NCBI GenBank assembly: GCA_910589415.1
Contig: OU342630.1
Span: 16,649,867-16,713,866 of the forward strand
From: Malachius bipustulatus
Taxonomy: Eukaryota > Arthropoda > Insecta > Coleoptera > Melyridae
Length of the DNA stretch: 64,000 nucleotides
Reading direction: 5' to 3'
Part shown: piece by piece, positions 57,031 to 64,000 of the stretch
Layout of the letters: each line of letters starts with the position of its first letter
How positions within the stretch are numbered: position 1 is the first letter of the stretch
The notes under the pieces: model-generated
The model's database searches: none
What the model saw: only the letters and a program-made list of their open reading frames with translations
Told to the model about the DNA's origin: nothing
Position numbers and translations under genes: made by a program

Positions 57031-58310
57031 GGTACTTTAAACTCCGTTTCCAACCATATAAAATTTTCAAAATGTTATAGTAGAAAAAATTGAGTAAAAC
57101 TGTTTTAAAATTCAAATACGAGTATTAAAAATTCATTAAACATAGGGAAAATTTATCTAGTTTCCGGTTTATAAAATGAAAAACATTAATGTAGTTCTTT
57201 TTTATTAGCATGTTTGACTCACGAAGTTATGGTTCTTATTATCGTTAGCGTTACTATGATTTCTGATTTCTTTATGTGATTTTCAACTGTTTTCATAATT
57301 TCTAAAAAAAAAAAAAATTAATATTCAATATTTGTATTTGGTGACTTTTCTCAATTTTTTTCAAATATAACATATTCATAATTTTATACGGTTGAAAACG
57401 GAAAAAAATACTACCAAAATTAATACTAAAATATCATAAAAAATAAAAACAAAATTCCCTAATTAAAGTACTAAAAAGCGACAACTATATTGAAGATAAC
57501 CGACCTATACATTATATCAACTGCGCAAGTAAAATTGAAACCTAAGAGTCTAAACTATCTGAAAAAAGCACCCTTCATTAGTCATCCGTCAAGCTTTCAA
57601 GCTCAAACCAGTTCTGTCATTGCCATGTGATACAACTGTATTGTTGACTTTACTAACATTTTTGAATGTCATAAACCGGTTTTAAGCAGAAATCCAACTT
57701 CGATATCAAAATGATACTCATAGAATCAGATGCGGAACTACAAAAAGTTCAATTCAAAATTTTCTACTTATTTAAAATAACAAAACGAATTTGGAAAATT
57801 CGAATAAACAGGGTGTCGTTTTACGAACACTAACATTTGGTAATTTTTTGTATGTCCAGACCTATATTTTTCTTCCATCTATTATGTGAAACGTTTGTGC
57901 AGTAAAACGGAAACTTTTTTTTACCAAATAAAAAAATTATAGGTACAGAGTGGTTCGTTAGTTATGGCCTTCGAAAGAAATTGGCGATATCCATAAAACA
58001 CCCTGTATATCTATGTTATTAAGGACGTGAGACCCATTGATTAACAATGGGTTTTTAAGAACGACCTCAGTGTCCTTTAGCCATAGGTACCGTTTGTCCG
58101 ATTACCAATGAAATACACTGTATTATTGATTCTTAATTATTGCTTCTTATAGCTTATTATATTATTCATGGTGGAATCTCGAGAGCGCTGGAAGTTATAG
58201 TCATATCATATTTTAATTGATTAAATTGGTGAAGATGATAAGTTATTTATCGCGTCGCCATCCACGCTCGAGAGTTCATGCTGCTTCATAATGCTTTCTT
58301 TTGAGTTCCT
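57031..58310. other. No gene; unpaired foldback-like ends at 57811 and 58003
   Basis: CAGGGTGTCGTTTTACGAAC at about 57811 and AAAACACCCTG-TA at about 58003 face each other 190 bp apart, but only about 8 terminal bases pair. They may be the remains of a short MITE. The rest is AT-rich without motifs. Confidence 0.35.
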
Positions 58311-58319
58311 TCAATTTAT

Positions 58320-58600
58320 TTTAAAGGAGTTCGCCCTTCTTCCTGGATGCCTCTTGCCCAGGACTCTACCTTGGTTAGCATGAAGGACCAGTAAACCCGA
58401 ACGTCGAGGCGAAGACAGCGCCAAGGCAGTATCATCCATTGCCCGGCAGCATGTATGTGAACACGAGCACCAGCACTATCCATGCAGCATGAGCTTGAAC
58501 CGGTCATATGGCAATAATCCAGTCCAGGTGCTTCAGGCAGATTCACATGGACCTGTATTGAACCCGCTTTTTGAGACAGGGACCATCACCACCTGTTTCA
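58320..58600. other. GC-balanced island, unassigned
   Basis: About 280 bp with clearly higher GC than its surroundings. The minus strand has a 76-codon frame (58316-58546) reading MNLPEAPGLDYCHMTGSSSC and beyond, with no domain I recognise. It may be part of a transposon 5' region or a decayed exon. Confidence 0.35.
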
Positions 58601-59714
58601 CTAGTAATTCCACCCTTCATTTGGTGCTTAAATTGGTGATTATTCATTTGACTGCTTGATTATTTTCATTTTATTTTCACTATAGTTTTCGCAATCTCAC
58701 CATTGAACCAATTTTCAATCTTTGCAATAGTTTCTGTATTTTTTCTTTCTCTTAATAAAGTATTATAATTTTAATATTGCCCCTCACACGACTTTAATTT
58801 TGTAGGCCTTGAAAGCTGTAGATTGGCCACCGTATGAGTTTCAATGTGTGATTTATTTTATGTATAATTTCAATTATATTATCATACCAAAAATTATTGT
58901 TAAATAATTTCTGCCAATTTGATTATACCCACTTGTGATACCAACAATTATTTTTACAAAACTATCATGATTGCAATTTTAAATTTATTTTATTCATTAT
59001 ATTCTATTTATTCTAATTAATTATTATACTATTTCCGATATTCAAATATTTTTATTATCTATTACATTTATTACATAATTGCAATTCTTATTTATTATGT
59101 TAATAATAAAACCTGTTGGATTAACTTGTGAATTTTCCTTGGCCCGTGATGTTCATGTGTGTGCATTGCCAAAATAATGAATAATTTCATTTCATTTTTG
59201 AGCTAGCTGGCTGCTAAATAGAGTTATTTACCTTCCCTAAATTTGCTCGGGGGTGGAATCGAACGTTATACATCTTTTCCCCGAAGGAATTTCAATCTTC
59301 TAATGTCGGTTTAGCTGGAGTAGGCTGGAACATAAATAAGTCAACAGCTACGCCAAAAGCAATAGACGATTTACTTGATTGAACTCTTCACCATAAAGCC
59401 TTTGCCGTAAGCTTACATTCCTTTCTAGGATAACATACGAAACATTCGGAAAAAAATCACCATCACGAATCCTAAGGGAATGGCAATCTAAGCTAAGCAC
59501 TCCATTCTAAGGCTGACAATACCAACCGCTGACTTAAACATCACTTTTATTCAAAAAAAAAAAAAAAACACCAGGAAAGATGTCGATTTAAGTGATACAG
59601 AAATGTTTTGCACCGTAAATAGACTCTGTTACTTCCCTTACGTAAGTATGTATGTATATTGTTTTTGATAGATTCGTTTTGACAAATTCAAAGATCACAA
59701 GCGGAACTCAACAA
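58601..59714. other. No gene recognised
   Basis: AT-rich with A-runs (59550-59569). No motif-bearing frame. Confidence 0.45.
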
Positions 59715-59905
59715 GATCCTCCGTTAGAATCTCTCATGATGGCCAGCCTTTTACATTAATTTTTGAATGTTTGCAAAAAATAAAATACGAAATCGATGCG
59801 ATTGAATGGTGAGGACGTATAACTACATCACGTTTCATATAAATGATGTTGCACTTTCATTAGACGTTTGTATTAGATGTAGTAGTGATCATTGTTGAGC
59901 TATAT
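59715..59905 (+). repeat. Inverted repeat partner of 62370-62560
   Basis: About 190 bp whose reverse complement matches 62370-62560. Shared segments are ATCTCTCATGATGGCCAG-like, ACATTAATTTTTGAATGT, GATTGAATGGTGA-GACGTAT, ACATCACGTTTCAT, GTAGTAGTGATCATTGTTGA and GAGCTATA. It is either two copies of an old repeat in opposite orientation or the arms of a large (2.8-kb) decayed inverted-repeat element. Confidence 0.65.
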
Positions 59906-60547
59906 GAATGTTTGATTCAACTGAAGTAATAATATTATTAAGACAAAAGTTTGTGGCTATACCTACTAACTACACAGGCTCTGCCTTATTTTGGAGCTCA
60001 ATATAGGTATCTCAACACTAAGAAATACACGGTCAGTTAAATTAGAGACAATATGTGCTATTTTTTGTAGTCACCTCGAGTCCGTGAATACAAACATACA
60101 AAATATCTGTGATTGTTCCTGAAATCGATTGTTCCTGAAATCTCCTGAAAAAAGTTCTATTATATTTTTTTATGGTTTTACACAAATTTGAACTCCAAAC
60201 ACCATTTTTAATAAATTTATTTTTTCTTACTATCTGAAAATGTAATAATGAAATACAGAAATCCCATTTAAAATAAGAAAGTTTATCGCAACTTCAGGTA
60301 TAAACGAAAATGGTATGAGGTTGTAAATATTAAATATTTTAGCACAGTTCCTCAAAACTGAAATCATTATGGAAAGTAAGTAACGCATAAATTCAATAGT
60401 TCCGTATACATATTATTAATAAAAAAAAAAAAAAACACATCGAAGGGGTATTTTAGCGATCTAGCCACAATAGCTTCGGTCGCAGCTGAGGTGTCACAAT
60501 GGCCCACTCACGATAAATCCAAATCTAATCTAATTATAGCGATCTTA
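59906..60547. other. No gene; A-run near 60418
   Basis: A stretch at 60160-60300 loosely echoes the TCTGAAAATGTAATAA module of the foldbacks. An A18 run at 60419-60436 is followed by a GC-balanced 90 bp (60440-60530) that may be a retroelement piece. Neither can be assigned. Confidence 0.35.
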
Positions 60548-60668
60548 ACTGTAGCAATTATTTTCAGCCTATTTTCAGTTCCTGATGTCATTTATTTTTC
60601 ATGTTATGACGTCATCAATTTTTTTTGACAACCAATATTTTTTATTATTGATTTTGGTAGTAGAGATA
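60548..60668. repeat. Diverged direct repeat, copy 2
   Basis: See the shared blocks at 56875-57030. This copy is shorter and has lost an internal AT-rich stretch. Confidence 0.6.
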
Positions 60669-60835
60669 AGTAGAGATAAGACACTTTGATAATGAGATAA
60701 AAATTGTCACTTTTGTATCTGAAGTTTTGTATCTGAAAAAATGTATGAAACTAGTATGCGTAAAAACAATCGACACCAATAATTGCGGAATGTCAAGCAA
60801 TATCAATCAATGCGTCAATTTCAATTTTTTTACAA

Positions 60836-60943
60836 AAAAAAAAGAGGGAACATCGGTCTTACCTATGTAGATAAGATATGTCGGTGGCAGTCTCAACGGC
60901 TTAGTAATCTGCACTGTAACCCGCTGAGCTACAGCCTGCTCCC
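60836..60943 (-). mobile_element. tRNA-derived SINE fragment with A box
   Basis: On the minus strand GGAGCAGGCTGTAGCTCAGC contains TAGCTCAGCGG (60921-60931), a canonical Pol III A box. About 34 bp downstream CGTTGAGACTGCC (about 60886-60898) is a decayed B-box position. The sequence then ends in a T11 run (60836-60846), a Pol III terminator. No cloverleaf with intact stems forms, so it is a SINE or tRNA pseudogene, not a functional tRNA. Confidence 0.5.
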
Positions 60944-61283
60944 TTTCAAATTTTCAAATTTAGACTTCAAATAATAAAGGAGTCATTGAGAAAATACAAA
61001 ATTGAAGTTGTTCAGTTTTTTCGGGATACTTTGGGACTGGTCCCAAATATCTTATACGCTCTCCACGGATTCTAGATGGCCATACAAAATAGGGCATCTT
61101 TTCTGTAATTTAATCGACTGTGTATCTTATAGCGTTTACGAGATATCTATAGTGAGCTCTGAAATAAGGGACAGTCTGTGTAGTAGGTACGACCACAAAC
61201 TATTGTCTTATTAATATTATTACTTCAGTTTAATTAAAAATACATACCTACCGTGTTGGAAGAATAATGCTAGATATACTCCG
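60944..61283. other. No gene recognised
   Basis: AT-rich spacer. The 70-codon frame 61002-61214 has no motif. Confidence 0.45.
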
Positions 61284-61285
61284 TA

Positions 61286-62036
61286 CACTGAGAGTTGTCT
61301 GTTGTGATAACTAAGGATACATCATCTCGTTATGTTTCTTACTCCTTCTATTGCATTGCATAGTCAATCCAGTTAAAATGTGACGTATTGTCAGAAATAC
61401 GTTTGAATCGTCAGCAATTCTAAAAAGATGAGCGAGAGTGAGACGGAAGTATCGAATCGCGTCTTGATACGCTTAGATTGATACGATAAAACGATAAGAT
61501 TATTGTCGTCGCTACTATCAGTAGTGTCAGTGTCAGCGTTAAATATACTAATAAGGTTTGTGTTGTGATTTGAAACGTTTTTAATACGAAATTAGCAATT
61601 ACCTGTACCTGCCTAAAAATCTATTTCCTTGTTTTGCCTGGGAAACGATTGAACTCCCTAGTACGTGGTCTTGTAGTAAAATTGCTGGAATATTTTACTT
61701 GCAAATAAGAAAACGGAGGTGTTATTCTTTCTTTTAAACGGCAACCAGCAGGTAGGTGACATGATATTTCTATCATGATGGTAACAATAATTATTATCAT
61801 TCTTATTTACTTGCATTAAATATATTTGTTATCAAAAAGTTGCAAGGCTCTACTTCGTCAATAACTTGTCGAAATAATATATTTGTAGGATATTCATTAT
61901 TCCTCAACACACGCCACTGACACGAACTGCGATACCACATCTGGTTCGACTTAGAAATAAGTGTACGATTCAAATCGAATTAAATGAAATTGTTTAGTCA
62001 GAATCAGTGTGGCATGACAACGGACAACTCTCAGTG
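61286..62036. mobile_element. 0.8-kb MITE, second copy
   Basis: Full-length relative of 16013-16815 in the same orientation, with CACTGAGAGTTGTCTGTTGT and ACAACGGACAACTCTCAGTG ends. It is flanked by TA on the left (61284-61285) but GA on the right, so one target copy has mutated. It lacks about 50 bp present in the first copy (around GTGTCCTGTGTTGTACGGTG). Confidence 0.85.
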
Positions 62037-62039
62037 GAC

Positions 62040-62369
62040 AGCGTGTATGTACAAAATACACAGGAAAACTCGCAGGAAAAGATAGCTATATTCGGGTGAA
62101 TGCGCATTAAGAGAGGATAGAGAATCTGTGCGTTGCCATATTGATACGGTAATTAACGAAGCGACAACAATTTACAACTTGTGTCACGTATTGTGTCATG
62201 ACAAATTAATTAAAAATTGAAATGTTAGACAATAACGTCTCTGGCAAGTAATTCAACTGGGATATCTATTGCCTTATCTTTTACGTTTACAGTGTTCTGG
62301 GTAACTTTATCTTTCTCCACTCAAAAATCCTATACCTAGTATCATTCAACCAACACGGTATAGCTCAAC
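62040..62369. other. No gene recognised
   Basis: Short unassigned spacer between the MITE and the inverted repeat partner. Confidence 0.45.
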
Positions 62370-62560
62370 AATAATCACTAAGTACTACATCCAATGCGAC
62401 ACCTGATGTAAGTGCAATATCATTTACAATATGAAACGTGATGTATACCGTTATCACCATTCAATCCCATCGTTTCCATATTTTATTTTCTTGCCAGTAT
62501 TCGAAAATGAATGTAAAAATCAGTTCTGGCCGACATGAGAGATACGAACCGAATATCTTT
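62370..62560 (-). repeat. Inverted repeat partner of 59715-59905
   Basis: The reverse complement matches 59715-59905 over about 190 bp with moderate divergence. Best-preserved text here includes AGCTCAACAATAATCACTA and GAAACGTGATGTATACCG. Confidence 0.65.
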
Positions 62561-63912
62561 TTTCTTGCTGTATTGTATATTGTATTTAGAGGCTATACAG
62601 GTATAATATAGCAATAAGAGACTAAAGAACATTGTAATCCTGAGAGAGGGGAGGTTAGTCCTAATAAAGTTGGTAAGATAAGCAAATAAGAACCATCATT
62701 CGCCGAAAAACAAAAGAATAAGATATCAGATTAACGTCATTCAAAGAAAATAAATTCTCTTTTTACAAAAAATTCACCTTGGTAACTTCAGGAATCGATA
62801 GAATGGATTAAAATAACGTTATTTTGCGATGTAGCGTTTTTACTCAGAAACGCTTTATTTCTAGGGCTTTGAAGTTGAATTTATTTTCTAGTTTTTTCCG
62901 AGGTTTTTTCTCATAACTTTTGAACGATTTATCCGATTTGGACTAAATAAACGCAAATTACATTCACTTTTAACCTGTCATTGGTTCCCAAAGTTTGACA
63001 ATGAGTATTATCAAATATATTAGATGATAATACGTGCAGCTCTCCGCTGTTTACATGTAATACAAGTGAAGTATGAAAAGGAGCGCCATCTACACGCCTC
63101 GATCGCTAACTACACGCAGAACCGGAAATTGGATTTAGAAATCACGGATATAATTATAATGCAAAGTTCACTGACATAATAATATTATCTAGAGTTCTTG
63201 CTTGCCGGTAATAAATAATTATCACTTTCGTGTAAGTATTTAGTAATGAACACACGTCAATAATACATTACTTCTACATCTGATTACATAAATTCAGATT
63301 TAGGCATTAGAATGTAATAAACTTGCATATTAAATTATGGTTTATTTTGTAGATGACAAGCAAACGACAGATTGACGTTTCGTTCAAATAAATTGACATT
63401 TTAAATCAACGCTAGTTAAAAATTCAGCCGCTTGGGCGATAGTAACTTCCGGTGACAATTATTTTCAGTGGAAGCTGTACGTATTATTATCTAGAGTATT
63501 TGGTATTATAAAGGCACATTAAGTTAACATGCAGATTGCTGTGACCGTTTTTGATGCTAATATCGATGTCAAATTACTTTTATTGACATTTTTGTAATCC
63601 CTTTCGTGGGGACTACCACTAAATTGATATATTTTCCACCTAAAGTCGCAATACAAAGATATACAAATAAACACAAAGATCCAAGGTTCTGCAGCCCCAG
63701 CTATTTTAAGTCCGTAATTTGGCATAGCACGAACGTTTGAAATAATCATTGCTGTTCAAGTTATCTTGTTTTCTGTTGTTGCTGCGGTTATTATTGTTGT
63801 TATTATGTATTGCCTATATGTTAATTTGTGGATTTACCTATTATACTTTTATATCGTTAAACTTTCTGTAATTTCCTGCTCTGTAGTTGGGTATATACCT
63901 GTAGAGCAGTGT
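62561..63912. other. No gene recognised
   Basis: AT-rich. The frame at 63519-63749 (minus, 76 codons) shows no motif. The last 150 bp before the AAAT repeat may be the 3' end of a LINE or SINE, because AAAT repeats often end such elements. Confidence 0.4.
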
Positions 63913-63917
63913 AACTA

Positions 63918-63943
63918 TAAATAAATAAATAAATAAATAAATA
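63918..63943 (+). repeat. (AAAT)n microsatellite
   Basis: About six to seven uninterrupted copies of the 4-bp unit. It could be the tail of a retroelement lying upstream. Confidence 0.85.
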
Positions 63944-63958
63944 CCTTTTACTAGAAAC

Positions 63959-64000
63959 AGCCATAGAAATCTGCCAGTTAACTTAATTAACCTTTACAAT
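63959..64000. mobile_element. Partial second copy of the 8.8-kb MITE, cut by window end
   Basis: The text CATAGAAATCTGCCAGTTAACTT, then AACC-TTTA-AAT, matches the right arm of the MITE at 8808-9026 (CACAGAAATCTGCCAGTTAACTTAACCAGCGTTTATAAT). Only the start of the match is within the window. Confidence 0.6.

Overview
The window is AT-rich, non-coding-dominated eukaryotic DNA, almost certainly from an insect. It has insect-type LINEs, a gypsy-type LTR element, many foldback DNA transposons with TA target duplications, and short GTAGGTACCTAC-like repeats. I cannot fix the insect order. I find no convincing intact host gene, no rRNA, no complete tRNA gene and no CRISPR or operon structure. The window is a transposon graveyard with several recent insertions.

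1-15.4 kb is one large nest. An old APE-and-RNase H LINE (about 2175 to 15350) was split twice. A TA-flanked IS630/Tc1-mariner-type foldback element (2516-4931) landed in its ORF1 and was itself hit by a 5'-truncated LINE carrying a nearly complete reverse transcriptase (2680-4410). An 8.3-kb gypsy-like LTR element (6821-15147, minus strand) landed in the RNase H/C-terminal part, with a 4-bp ATAC duplication. Its two 1754-bp LTRs read as identical, yet the only coding capacity left is integrase.

15.4-42 kb holds scattered MITEs and foldbacks (16.0, 21.1, 23.6, 24.0, 30.6, 32.9 and 38.3 kb), a LINE 3' fragment with a T-rich tract (17.8-18.6 kb), a tRNA-derived SINE fragment (23.4 kb), a mariner fragment (29.7-30.1 kb) and a pair of about 99% identical 880-bp hairpin-rich repeats (31.7 and 35.7 kb).

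42-52 kb is a dense run of inverted-repeat transposons. An IS630-type element (43221-46568) carries a near-full-length transposase pseudogene. A TTAA-flanked piggyBac-like MITE sits in one arm, and the matching empty site survives in the other arm. A second, different element (47385-49866) has TTA-flanked inverted repeats. It carries the wreck of a gene whose motifs I read as an XPG/PIN-like nuclease followed by a cysteine-rich CXC-like module, and a foldback has split that gene. I consider this the best candidate for an under-described system.

52-64 kb has a decayed CR1/Jockey-group LINE (54.1-55.5 kb), a zinc-knuckle fragment, a second copy of the 0.8-kb TA element, diverged direct and inverted repeat pairs, a SINE fragment and long unexplained AT-rich stretches.

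The parts interact as parasites. Foldbacks beginning CAGGGTG look like deletion derivatives mobilised by the IS630-type transposase whose N-terminal, near-complete and C-terminal remnants occur in three different foldbacks here. The integrase-only LTR element must have borrowed Gag and reverse transcriptase from a relative.
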